From Pseudomonadota bacterium (GTDB lineage Bacteria > Pseudomonadota > Gammaproteobacteria > Steroidobacterales > Steroidobacteraceae), in assembly GCA_023433515.1 (NCBI GenBank), contig JAEZCN010000197.1, positions 1 to 64,000 of the forward strand: DNA of 64,000 bases. The letters are read 5' to 3'. The notes under the pieces are model-generated. The model saw nothing but the letters and a program-made list of their open reading frames with translations, searched no databases and was not told where the DNA came from. Shown piece after piece: positions 44,631-52,956 of this stretch. How positions within the stretch are numbered: the first letter of the stretch is position 1; each line of letters opens with the position of its first letter. Both the position numbers and the translations under genes were made by a program.

Positions 44631-45739
44631 TGTCCCGCCATGCGGATGTAACGGCCGCCGGGGTGCGGCGCCACGTGCCCTTCGAGCTCCAGAATCAGCA
44701 GCATCGAAGCGATCGATTCGCTGTTCATACCCGTGCGTTCGATCAAGCTATCGACGCTTGCTGGCTCGAAGGCGAGCGCATCTAACAGGATTTTGTATTC
44801 CTTGTCCAACGTGGAAGCACTTGAGGGCGCGCTGCGGGGCGGCGCAACTATCTGGTCGACAAGGGAAATTTTGAGCTCGGCGAGCAGGTCTTCCGGGCGC
44901 TCGACCAGCTTCGCGCCCTGCCGGATGAGTTGGTGGCAGCCGCGCGAGAGCTCGCTGCGGATCGAGCCGGGGATCGCGAACACGTCGCGGCCCGCGTCGC
45001 CGGCAAGCCGCGCGGTGATGAGCGAGCCCGAGCGGCAGGCCGCCTCGACCACCAGCGTGCCGAGCGAGAGGGCGGCGATGATGCGGTTTCGATGTGGAAA
45101 GTTCTTCTGCAGCGGCGGCGTGCCGGGCGCGAACTCGGTGATCACGGCGCCGCGCCCGGCGATCCGCTCGGCGAGCTTGTGGTTCGCCGCCGGGTAGATC
45201 TCGTCGAGCCCGGTGCCGAGCACGGCGATGGTCTCGCCACCGGCATCGAGCGCGCCCGCATGACACGCGGCATCGATCCCGAGCGCCAGTCCGCTGGTCA
45301 CGACCAGGCCGGCATGCGCGAGCGCGGCGGCGAAATCGCGCGCTGTTTCCCGGCCCGCCGGCGTCGGATTGCGGCTGCCGACCATCGCGACTTGCGGCTC
45401 GCAGAGCAGCGCCGCGTCGCCCAGCACGTACAGCACGGCGGGCGCGTCGGGAAGATGCAGCAGCAACGGCGGGTAGCGCGGGTCCGTGGCCGGGAGCAGG
45501 CACGCACCGGAGCCCGAGAGCCAGCGCAGATCGGCTTCGATCCTTTCCTGCGCCGGCGACGCGAGCCATGCGGCCGCGGCGGTAGTTAGGTCGAGGGGCG
45601 CGAGCGCGTCCAGCCGGCCACCCTCGAGCGGCGCGAAGGCAGGATCGTCGGCGGCGAGCCTGGCCAGCTGCGCGGCCGTGAATCCTGGCGCGCGCGCGGC
45701 GATGCAAAGCCGGCGCAACATCGTCTCGTCGGGCACCAT
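44627..45739 (-). CDS. dprA: DNA-processing protein DprA (Smf)
   Basis: 370 residues. SAM-like N-terminal helices, then the Rossmann DNA-binding core: VAMVGSRNPTPAGRETARDFAAALAHAGLVVTSGLALGIDAACHAGAL and ETIAVLGTGLDEIYPAANHKLAERI, and FPHRNRIIAALS. A C-terminal winged helix (YKILLDALAFEPASVDSLIERTGMNSESIASMLLILELEGHVAP) completes the family architecture. DprA loads RecA onto incoming single-stranded DNA in natural transformation. It is the first gene of the dprA-smg-topA run. Confidence 0.95.
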   Translation of the reverse strand: MVPDETMLRRLCIAARAPGFTAAQLARLAADDPAFAPLEGGRLDALAPLDLTTAAAAWLASPAQERIEADLRWLSGSGACLLPATDPRYPPLLLHLPDAPAVLYVLGDAALLCEPQVAMVGSRNPTPAGRETARDFAAALAHAGLVVTSGLALGIDAACHAGALDAGGETIAVLGTGLDEIYPAANHKLAERIAGRGAVITEFAPGTPPLQKNFPHRNRIIAALSLGTLVVEAACRSGSLITARLAGDAGRDVFAIPGSIRSELSRGCHQLIRQGAKLVERPEDLLAELKISLVDQIVAPPRSAPSSASTLDKEYKILLDALAFEPASVDSLIERTGMNSESIASMLLILELEGHVAPHPGGRYIRMAGQ

Positions 45740-45757
45740 CTCGCCAGACTAAAACGA

Positions 45758-45783
45758 AAGGGCCAGCGCGCTGGCTGGCCCTT
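45758..45783 (-). terminator. Terminator downstream of the LysM lipoprotein gene
   Basis: AAGGGCCAGC (45758-45767) pairs with GCTGGCCCTT (45774-45783), 10 bp with a 6-nt loop. On the minus strand the hairpin is followed by a T-rich stretch (TTTCGTTTT). It separates the LysM gene from dprA, so dprA probably starts its own transcript. Confidence 0.7.
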
Positions 45784-45820
45784 ATTCGTCACTATGAAGA
45801 GAAATGCGCCTGGGGATTTC

Positions 45821-47071
45821 TCAGGGGTTGTAGACCCGATCCGCGACGTGCATCGTGGCGCGCGCACCGATCACGAGACCGTAGCTCACGCGATCGAACA
45901 CCTTGAAGATGATGAGCGTGCCGGCGCGTTCGTAGGGCAGCTGGACCTTCGGACCCCACGGATTGTTGCTCCAGGGTTGGTTTCCAAACGTGTCCTGCAC
46001 GACATCGCCCTTCTGGTCGACGGCGAGCACCGCGCCCGGCTCGAGGCCATGGTTCCCGCCGCGGTTCACGACGACGACCTGGTACTGGCCGATCTGCGTC
46101 GCGCCATCCGCGACGGCGATGATCTGTCCGTTGACGGGGCGCTTCGGAGCGTGCGGCACGAAGTTCAATGCCGTGTCGCCTTCCTGGGAAATGAGCCGGT
46201 CGCCACGCAGCGCTTCACGCGCGCCTTCGGTCAGCATGGCCTTCGTGACCTCCTCGCCGGGCCCGTTGACCACGGCGGTCGCGACGAACGCGGCCTGGTA
46301 GCCGACGAGATCGCGGGTTTCCGGATCGACGATCGGATCGCCGACATGCATGACCGAGTAACGCTGGTTCAGCGGCGGTGACTTCAGGCCGCGCACGTAA
46401 ACCTCGTGGCCCGTCGACGCGACCATGTGTTTGTCGCGGAAGGCGAGGACGTGCGGCGCGCGGGTCGCTTCGTCGCGCGTCAGCACGGACGGCTTCGAGA
46501 GGAATGCCGCGATGGCCGCGAACGGGATCGAGTCGATCGGGCCGTCGAGCGCTTCGCTGCGCAGGCGGGGCGAGAGGCGCGCGGCGCCGAACTGCGAAAT
46601 ACTCACGTGCGCGTCGCCGCCGGCGCCGTACGCCAGCGACAGGACATCGCCCGGATAAATGAGGTGAGGGTTCTCGACCTGCGGGTTGATCTGCCAGATC
46701 TCGGGCCAGAACCACGGGTCCTTGAGGAACACCGCCGCGATGTCCCACAACGTGTCGCCTCGGCGGACCGTGTAATTCTGCGGAGCATCCGGCCGGAGGA
46801 GCTGCGCGGTCTGGGCCGGCGCTTCCATTTCCGGGCGGTTCTCGAAGCCCGCGATCGCGGCCTCGGTCGCGGTCAGGTCTTCGACTGCGGCCTGGGCCGC
46901 CGGAGCGGATTCCGCGGTGCTGGTGGGTGCGGCGGCCGCGGACTCGTCGGCAGGCGCCGAGCTGCAGCCGGCAGCGACCAGGAGGCCTGCGCCAAAGGTG
47001 ACCAGGACGAGGAGTCGCGGGGTCAGGATGCTGAGCACGCGGGTCTCCCTAAGTTGTTGATTAAAAGACAT
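45821..47071 (-). CDS. LysM-domain lipoprotein
   Basis: 416 residues. ATG 47071 has GAGGAG 6 nt upstream. A GTG at 47038 also has a good site (GGGAG) and would give a more usual leader. LLVAAGC gives the lipid-modified cysteine. The LysM domain is YTVRRGDTLWDIAAVFLKDPWFWPEIWQINPQVENPHLIYPGDVLSL, the form with the DPWFWPEIWQINP insert. A long C-terminal beta-rich region ends MHVADRVYNP. In Pseudomonas and Xanthomonas the homologue lies next to dprA and def, as here. The role is probably peptidoglycan binding. Confidence 0.92.
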   Translation of the reverse strand: MSFNQQLRETRVLSILTPRLLVLVTFGAGLLVAAGCSSAPADESAAAAPTSTAESAPAAQAAVEDLTATEAAIAGFENRPEMEAPAQTAQLLRPDAPQNYTVRRGDTLWDIAAVFLKDPWFWPEIWQINPQVENPHLIYPGDVLSLAYGAGGDAHVSISQFGAARLSPRLRSEALDGPIDSIPFAAIAAFLSKPSVLTRDEATRAPHVLAFRDKHMVASTGHEVYVRGLKSPPLNQRYSVMHVGDPIVDPETRDLVGYQAAFVATAVVNGPGEEVTKAMLTEGAREALRGDRLISQEGDTALNFVPHAPKRPVNGQIIAVADGATQIGQYQVVVVNRGGNHGLEPGAVLAVDQKGDVVQDTFGNQPWSNNPWGPKVQLPYERAGTLIIFKVFDRVSYGLVIGARATMHVADRVYNP

Positions 47072-47110
47072 CCTCCACTCCTCAATACTGGGTGGGGCAA
47101 GCGGACCCCA

Positions 47111-47120
47111 CTGTTATAAT
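47111..47120 (+). promoter_or_regulatory. Extended -10 promoter element of the def operon
   Basis: TATAAT at 47115-47120 is a perfect -10 hexamer, preceded by TGT, giving the TGnTATAAT extended -10. No good -35 is seen, which is tolerated with an extended -10. The leader would be about 125 nt to def. The palindromic TTATAA could also serve on the other strand for the LysM gene. Confidence 0.5.
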
Positions 47121-47253
47121 CCGCACCGGCACGATGGGCTCGATCTATTGTCAAGTCTGTGCGCTGAGTCACGGGATCTGCAGCCGATGAGGCACGAACT
47201 CCCTGGCCCACGGTCGAATCCCCCAAACATTAGCAGCAATCGAGCGGAACATC

Positions 47254-47793
47254 ATGGCGCGCCTGCAAATTCTCGAATACCCGGACCCCCGTCTGCGCAC
47301 CAAGGCTGACCCCGTCGAGGTCTTCGACGCGGCCCTGGCGCAACAGGTGAAGGACATGTTCGAGACCATGTACGCCGCCCCGGGCGTGGGTCTGGCCGCG
47401 ACGCAGGTGGATTACCACAAGCGCTTGATTGTCATGGATGTTTCGGAAGCCAAGAACCAGCCGTACGTGTTCTGCAATCCGGAGATCCTGATCGCCGAGG
47501 GCGCCGGGATCACCGAGGAAGGCTGTTTGTCCGTGCCAGGCATCTTCGACGAGGTGAAGCGCGCCTCGAAGGTCCGCGCCCGCGCGCAGGATGAAACTGG
47601 CAAGACTTTCGAGGTCGAGCTCGAGGGCCTCGCCGCCGTCTGCCTGCAGCACGAGATGGATCACCTCGAGGGCAAGCTCTTCGTCGACTACCTTTCGGAT
47701 CTCAAGCGCGAGCGCATTCGCAAGAAGCTCGAGAAGGATCGCAAGGAGCGCGCGAAGAGCGTGCGCGAGGCGGCCGCCGTCCGCGCCTACTGA
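47254..47793 (+). CDS. def: Peptide deformylase
   Basis: 179 residues. All three signature motifs are present: GVGLAATQ at 44-51, EGCLS with Cys91, and QHEMDHLEG with His133 and His137, which with Cys91 bind the metal; Glu134 is catalytic. It removes the formyl group from new N-termini. The downstream gene, fmt, adds it to the initiator tRNA, and the pair is almost always linked. A ribosome site is weak before ATG 47254. The C-terminal tail is basic and helical ([19 protein letters not shown]). Confidence 0.97.
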   Translation: MARLQILEYPDPRLRTKADPVEVFDAALAQQVKDMFETMYAAPGVGLAATQVDYHKRLIVMDVSEAKNQPYVFCNPEILIAEGAGITEEGCLSVPGIFDEVKRASKVRARAQDETGKTFEVELEGLAAVCLQHEMDHLEGKLFVDYLSDLKRERIRKKLEKDRKERAKSVREAAAVRAY

Positions 47794-47802
47794 TCCACTG
47801 GC

Positions 47803-48744
47803 GTGACCTCATTACGAATCGCTTTTGCGGGCACGCCGCAATTCGCGCTGCCCGCGCTGCGCGCATGCCTCGGCTCCCCGCACCGCGTGGTCGGTGTGCT
47901 GACCCAGCCCGATCGTCCCGCCGGGCGCGGACGCGAACTGCGCAGCTCGCCGGTCAAACTACTCGCTCTCGAGGCCGGCGTGCCCGTGGCGCAGCCGCCG
48001 TCGCTGCGCACGCCGGACGCGCGCGCGCCGCTCGTCGAGTGGGCGCCCGACCTCATGGTCGTGGTCGCGTATGGCCTGATCCTTCCGCCCGAAGTGCTCG
48101 CCCTGCCGCGCCTCGGCTGCGTCAACATCCACGGATCGTTGTTGCCACGCTGGCGGGGCGCCGCGCCGATCCAGCGCGCGCTCCTCGCGGGCGATTCGGA
48201 AACCGGCGTGACCATCATGCGGCTCGACGCCGGTCTCGATACCGGGCCGATGCTGCTTTCGCGCCGGCATCCGATCGGTCTGCACGACACGGCGGGCGAT
48301 CTGCATGACGTCCTCGCCGAGCTCGGCGCCGCCGCGCTGATCGAAGCCATCGACGGGCTCGCGGCCGGAACGCTCGAGCCGAAGCCGCAGCCGGCGGAGG
48401 GCGCAACCTACGCGCCGAAGATCGAGAAGGCCGAGGCGATGCTCGACTGGGACTCGGATGCCGCCTCGCTCGACCGGCGCATTCGTGCATTCAATCCGTG
48501 GCCGGTGGCGGAAACGCTGCTTGCGGGCGAATCTCTCAAGCTGCTGCGCGCGCAGGTGGCGAAACATGCGGGCAGCGAAGCGTCGCCCGGAACCGTGCTC
48601 GGGATCGCCGACGATGGAATGCACGTCGCCTGCGGGGAAGGCGTGCTCGCGGTGCGCGAACTGCAGCGTGCGGGGAAACGTCCCGTATCGGCGCGCGACT
48701 TCGCGAACGCGGTGCGTGTCGCGGGCATGAGGCTCGGTGCATGA
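47803..48744 (+). CDS. fmt: Methionyl-tRNA formyltransferase
   Basis: 313 residues, starting at GTG 47803, 9 bp after def. RIAFAGTPQFALPALR is the conserved N-terminus. VNIHGSLLPRWRGAAPIQRALLAGD carries the catalytic Asn, His and loop residues, and YAPKIEKAEAMLDWD opens the C-terminal tRNA-binding domain. It formylates initiator Met-tRNA using 10-formyl-tetrahydrofolate. It overlaps rsmB by 4 bp (ATGA). Confidence 0.97.
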   Translation: MTSLRIAFAGTPQFALPALRACLGSPHRVVGVLTQPDRPAGRGRELRSSPVKLLALEAGVPVAQPPSLRTPDARAPLVEWAPDLMVVVAYGLILPPEVLALPRLGCVNIHGSLLPRWRGAAPIQRALLAGDSETGVTIMRLDAGLDTGPMLLSRRHPIGLHDTAGDLHDVLAELGAAALIEAIDGLAAGTLEPKPQPAEGATYAPKIEKAEAMLDWDSDAASLDRRIRAFNPWPVAETLLAGESLKLLRAQVAKHAGSEASPGTVLGIADDGMHVACGEGVLAVRELQRAGKRPVSARDFANAVRVAGMRLGA

Positions 48745-50126
48745 AGCGCGCGCACTCGAAGGACCGGAATCCCGCGAGGCCGCGGCGTACCCGTCACGCG
48801 CCGGGAGCCGAAACTCTCGCCGCCGCCGCGCTCGCGGTGCATGCCGTCGTGTTCGAAGGCCGGTCGGCGGACGTGGCGCTCGAAGCGGCGCACGAACGTA
48901 CCGATCGCGCGGCGGTCCGCGCGATCGCGCTCGGAACATTTCGCTGGTATCTGCGGCTCGCGCCGGCGCTCGCTCCGCTGGTCAACCGCTCTTTCGACGA
49001 ACTCGCGCCGCGCCTCGCCGCGCTGCTCGTGACGGCGGCTCACCAGGTCGAATACTCGCGCGGCGCGCCGGAGACACAGGTGCACCTCGCCGTGGACGCG
49101 AGCCGCATCATGGGTGAGGGTCGCGCGAGCGGCGTCGTGAACGCCGTGTTGCGCCGCTTCGTCGCCGAACGCTCCAGGTTGTTGGCCGAGGTCGATGCGG
49201 ACCCGGTACAGCGCCACGCGCATTCGCGCTGGCTCGGCGACGCGGTGCGCGCCGCATGGCCGGATGACGCCGAAAACATCCTTGCCGCGAACAACGAACA
49301 TCCGCCGATGGTGCTGCGGCTCGATCCCGCGCAGATCACCGCCGAGGACTTCCTGCGCTCGTGGCGCGCGCTCGGCCGCGATGCGCGCGCGGTGCCCTGG
49401 CGCGCCGACGCCGTCGTGCTCGAACGGCCGGTCGCGGTCCAGGTGTTGCCCGGGTTCGATACCGGAGCCGTCTCCGTGCAGGATTGCGGCGCGCAGCTCG
49501 CCGCGCTGCTGCTCGATGCCGGCTCGGGCATGCGAGTGTTCGACGCCTGCGCGGCGCCCGGCGGCAAGACGCTGCACATCGCGCAGCGCACGCCCGATCT
49601 CGCCGAGCTCGTGGCCGCCGACGACGATCCGCAGCGCCTCGCGCGCGTGCGCGAGAACCTGGCGCGGGCGGGCCGTGACGCCGTGCTGCTCGCGGCCGAC
49701 CTGCGCGCGCGGCCCGAATCGCTGGCGCCAGAGTCCTTCGATCGCGTGCTGGTCGACGCGCCGTGCTCCGCAACCGGTGTGATCCGTCGGCATCCCGACA
49801 TCAAGCTGCTGCGACGCGCGACGGATATCGCGGCCTTCGCATCCACGCAGCTGGCGATCCTCGCCATGGCGTTCGAACTACTGCGGCCGGGCGGGCGACT
49901 GGTCTACTGCACCTGTTCCGTGTTGCCGGCCGAAAACGAGGCCGTGATCACCCGGTTCCTGCGCGGCGAACCGCGCGCCGCGCTCGCCGGCTGGCCGGAA
50001 GGGCTCGAGCAGCCGCCGGGCCTGAGGCCGCGGGAAGCGGGCTGGCAGCTGCTGCCCGGTGGCGAGGCGGGCACCGATGGCTTCTACTATGCCTGCCTGC
50101 ATAAGCTCACCGGGCAGGGACAATAG
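48741..50126 (+). CDS. rsmB: 16S rRNA (cytosine967-C5)-methyltransferase RsmB
   Basis: 461 residues, a little longer than E. coli RsmB (429) owing to a basic leader of about 25 residues. An N-terminal NusB-like helical domain (RAAVRAIALGTFRWYLRLAPALAPLV) precedes the methyltransferase fold. SAM motif I is VFDACAAPGGKTLHIAQ. DAPCSATGVIRRHPDIK and YCTCSVLPAENEAV carry the two active-site cysteines of RNA m5C methyltransferases. Usual neighbour of fmt; here it is followed 8 bp later by the DUF4390 gene. Confidence 0.96.
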   Translation: MKRAHSKDRNPARPRRTRHAPGAETLAAAALAVHAVVFEGRSADVALEAAHERTDRAAVRAIALGTFRWYLRLAPALAPLVNRSFDELAPRLAALLVTAAHQVEYSRGAPETQVHLAVDASRIMGEGRASGVVNAVLRRFVAERSRLLAEVDADPVQRHAHSRWLGDAVRAAWPDDAENILAANNEHPPMVLRLDPAQITAEDFLRSWRALGRDARAVPWRADAVVLERPVAVQVLPGFDTGAVSVQDCGAQLAALLLDAGSGMRVFDACAAPGGKTLHIAQRTPDLAELVAADDDPQRLARVRENLARAGRDAVLLAADLRARPESLAPESFDRVLVDAPCSATGVIRRHPDIKLLRRATDIAAFASTQLAILAMAFELLRPGGRLVYCTCSVLPAENEAVITRFLRGEPRAALAGWPEGLEQPPGLRPREAGWQLLPGGEAGTDGFYYACLHKLTGQGQ

Positions 50127-50134
50127 AGGAACGA

Positions 50135-50725
50135 ATGCGCTTCGGGCGTGCCCAAGATTTCCGGATTCTGCTGCTCACGGCGCTGCTGGCATTCGGCTCG
50201 GCGGGAACGGCGCGCGCGGATGCGCTCGATGGCCTGCTCGAGGTGCGCTCCGCTTACGTCACCGTCGAAGAGGGCGTGTTCCAGCTGTTCGCGCGCGTGG
50301 CCTACCCGGTGAACGACGACATCCGCGCGGCGCTCAAGGACGGCCTGACGCTCACCTTCAACCTCGACGTGGTGGTGTCGCGCGAGCGGCGCTTCTGGAT
50401 GGACGCCACGGTGGCGGAGTATTCACTCAAGCGGGAACTGATGTATCACGCGGTCAGTGACCGTTACATCACGCGCGACGTGGACGCGACCAAGGGCGAG
50501 CAGCACAGTTACGCGACGCTCGAGGAAGCGCTCGAGGCCCTGGGAACCGTCGATGCCTGGCCGTTCCTGCTCTCGCCGCAACTTTCAGCCAAGCGTGACT
50601 ACCGGGTGAGCTTGCGCGCGGGCGTGCGCCGCGGAAGATTGCCCGAGACCTTGCGTGTATTGATGTTCTGGACCGACGACTGGCACCGCGAAAGCGAGTG
50701 GTTCTCATGGTCCCTGCAACGCTGA
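50135..50725 (+). CDS. DUF4390 exported protein
   Basis: 196 residues. A leader (RILLLTALLAFGSAGTARA) is followed by DGLLEVRSAYVTVEEGVFQLFARVAYPVNDDIRAAL, then DGLTLTFNLDVVVSRERRFWMDATVAEY and RVLMFWTDDWHRESEWFSWSL. This is the DUF4390 pattern. The family is normally found between rsmB and the ntrY-like kinase gene, and that order holds here. Likely periplasmic; function unknown. Its last 19 bp overlap the ntrY start. Confidence 0.9.
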   Translation: MRFGRAQDFRILLLTALLAFGSAGTARADALDGLLEVRSAYVTVEEGVFQLFARVAYPVNDDIRAALKDGLTLTFNLDVVVSRERRFWMDATVAEYSLKRELMYHAVSDRYITRDVDATKGEQHSYATLEEALEALGTVDAWPFLLSPQLSAKRDYRVSLRAGVRRGRLPETLRVLMFWTDDWHRESEWFSWSLQR

Positions 50726-52956
50726 GAAAACTCGGAACCCTCGGACTCATCGCACTTTGGGTGTTCGTGAGCGGCGGCCTGCTGTTGCTGCTCGCGCTGT
50801 CCGTGCAGAACTCGGTCCAGTACAGCAAGCTGCAGGCGTGGATCCTGCTGATCAACGCGATCGCGGTGGTCACCGTGAGCGTGCTGCTCGCGCGCAAGAT
50901 CGTCGAGCTGGTGCGCGCGTTCCGCGCACAGGTGCCTGGTTCGCGCCTGACGGCGCGCACGGTGGCGATTTTCGGCTCGCTCGTGATCGCGCCGCTGATC
51001 ATCGTCTACCTGTTCTCCCTCGAATTCCTCAACCGCGGCATCGACAGCTGGTTCAAGGTCGAGATCAAGCAGGGCCTCGCCGACGCGCTCGAGTTGTCCA
51101 AGTCGGCGATGGACGTGCGCATGCGCGAGTACGCGCGCGGCACGGAACTGTTCGCGAATCGACTCGCCGACAACCCGAACACCGTGTGGACCGTGGTCGT
51201 CGACACGCAGCGGGTCGAAACCGGGGCGCTCGAGGTCGTCGTGTACGGCACGCTCGGACAGGTGCTCGCCGCGAGCAGCAGCGATCCGACGATGACCAAC
51301 CTGCCGCGGCACGCTTCGCCGGAGATGACGCGCGCGATCGCGAGCGGCAATCTCTACTGGAGCCTGGAGCCGGTGTCGGAGGGTGACTACCTGATCAATA
51401 CCGCGGCACCGATAGCTGCCACACCGGGGGCAAGCGAAGGTCGATTCGTCGTGGCCATCTACCCGGTGCCACCGCAACTCGCGCGCCTCGCCGACGCCGT
51501 GCAGAACTCGTACATGCAGCACAGCGCGCTCGTCGACTACCGCGAACCCGTGAAGAACAGTTTTCGCATGACCCTCACGCTGGTACTGCTGTTGGCGATG
51601 CTCACCGCGATCTATGGTGCTATCTACTCTGCCGAGAAACTGGTCCGGCCGGTGCAGGACCTCATCGCGGGCACGCGCGCGGTCGGCAAGGGTGACTTCG
51701 GCACGCGCCTGCCGCTGCCGTCGCGCGACGAGATGGGCTTCCTCGTGCATTCGTTCAACGACATGACCAAGCGCCTGCGGCGCGCGCGCGAGGAGACGAC
51801 GCGCAGCCAGATGGCCGTCGAGCGCGAGCGCGAGCGCCTCTCGATCATCCTCGCGCGCCTGACTACCGGAGTCATCGCGATCGGGCGCGACCTGGTGTTG
51901 CGCAGCGCGAACCAGGCCGCGAGCAACATCCTCGGCATCGATCTCGCGCGCGGCATCGGGCTGCCGCTCGGCACGCTCGCCGGCGAGAACCCACGCTACG
52001 CGCGCTTCGTCAACGAAGTGAGCGCGCGCCTCGCGAAGGGCGAGGAGGAGTGGCGCGAACAGATGGATCTCAAGCCCGAGGCCGCCGGCGCGCGCGTGCT
52101 CGTGTGCGCCTGCACGCCGCTGCCCGGGGACGAACACGCGGAAAACGACGCGGAGCGGCAAGGCGGGTTCGTGATCGTGTTCGACGACATCAGCGCGCTG
52201 TTGCAGGCGCAGCGCGACGCCGCCTGGGGCGAAGTGGCGCGCCGCCTCGCGCACGAAATCAAGAATCCACTGACGCCGATCCAGCTCTCCGCCGAGCGCA
52301 TGCGCCGACGTTATCTCTCGCAGATGCAGGGCGAGGACGCGCAGGTGCTCGACCGCGCGACGTATACGATCGTCCAGCAGGTCGAGGCCATGAAGGCGAT
52401 GGTGAACGCGTTCAGCGAATACGCACGCGCACCCGACATGAAGGTCACCAAGTTCCCGCTCAACGCGCTCGTGACCGAGGTCGTCGACCTGCATCGCGGT
52501 CAGGATTCGGGCGTGCGGATCGACGTGGATCTCGACCCGCGCATCAACCTGGTCGAGGCCGACCGCGGGCGGGTGCGTCAGATCCTCAACAACCTGATCG
52601 TCAACGGCCTCGAGGCCGTCGAGAACTCGCCGGACGGCCGCGTGGTCGCCACCACGCGCCTCGAAGCGGTCGGATCGGCGGATTACGTAACCATCATCGT
52701 TACGGACAATGGCCCAGGGTTCTCGCGGGAGGTGCTCGGACACCTGTTCGACCCTTACGTGACGAGCAAGCCGAAGGGGACCGGACTGGGTCTCGCCATC
52801 GTGAAGAAGATCGTCGAGGAGCATGGCGGGCGAGTTGAAGCCGACAATCCGCCGGAAGGCGGCGGTCGGGTGCGTGTATCCTTGCCCATGACCGATGGTT
52901 CCCGACAGATGGTTGCGCGCGAACGACGCGCCGAACCGAGGAAGGAGCGAGCATGA
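50707..52956 (+). CDS. ntrY: NtrY-like sensor histidine kinase
   Basis: 749 residues from ATG 50707; GTG 50698 is also in frame. Three membrane helices open the protein (LGLIALWVFVSGGLLLLLAL, WILLINAIAVVTVSVLLA, TVAIFGSLVIAPLIIVYLFSL). A large periplasmic sensor is closed by another helix (MTLTLVLLLAMLTAIYGAIYSAEKLV), followed by HAMP, PAS and HisKA. The phosphoacceptor is His516 in RRLAHEIKNPLTPIQLS. The ATPase has NGLEAVENSPDGRV, DNGPGFS and KGTGLGLAIVKKI. The partner is ntrX, overlapped by 4 bp. Known roles include nitrogen and redox control in other bacteria. Confidence 0.95.
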   Translation: MVPATLRKLGTLGLIALWVFVSGGLLLLLALSVQNSVQYSKLQAWILLINAIAVVTVSVLLARKIVELVRAFRAQVPGSRLTARTVAIFGSLVIAPLIIVYLFSLEFLNRGIDSWFKVEIKQGLADALELSKSAMDVRMREYARGTELFANRLADNPNTVWTVVVDTQRVETGALEVVVYGTLGQVLAASSSDPTMTNLPRHASPEMTRAIASGNLYWSLEPVSEGDYLINTAAPIAATPGASEGRFVVAIYPVPPQLARLADAVQNSYMQHSALVDYREPVKNSFRMTLTLVLLLAMLTAIYGAIYSAEKLVRPVQDLIAGTRAVGKGDFGTRLPLPSRDEMGFLVHSFNDMTKRLRRAREETTRSQMAVERERERLSIILARLTTGVIAIGRDLVLRSANQAASNILGIDLARGIGLPLGTLAGENPRYARFVNEVSARLAKGEEEWREQMDLKPEAAGARVLVCACTPLPGDEHAENDAERQGGFVIVFDDISALLQAQRDAAWGEVARRLAHEIKNPLTPIQLSAERMRRRYLSQMQGEDAQVLDRATYTIVQQVEAMKAMVNAFSEYARAPDMKVTKFPLNALVTEVVDLHRGQDSGVRIDVDLDPRINLVEADRGRVRQILNNLIVNGLEAVENSPDGRVVATTRLEAVGSADYVTIIVTDNGPGFSREVLGHLFDPYVTSKPKGTGLGLAIVKKIVEEHGGRVEADNPPEGGGRVRVSLPMTDGSRQMVARERRAEPRKERA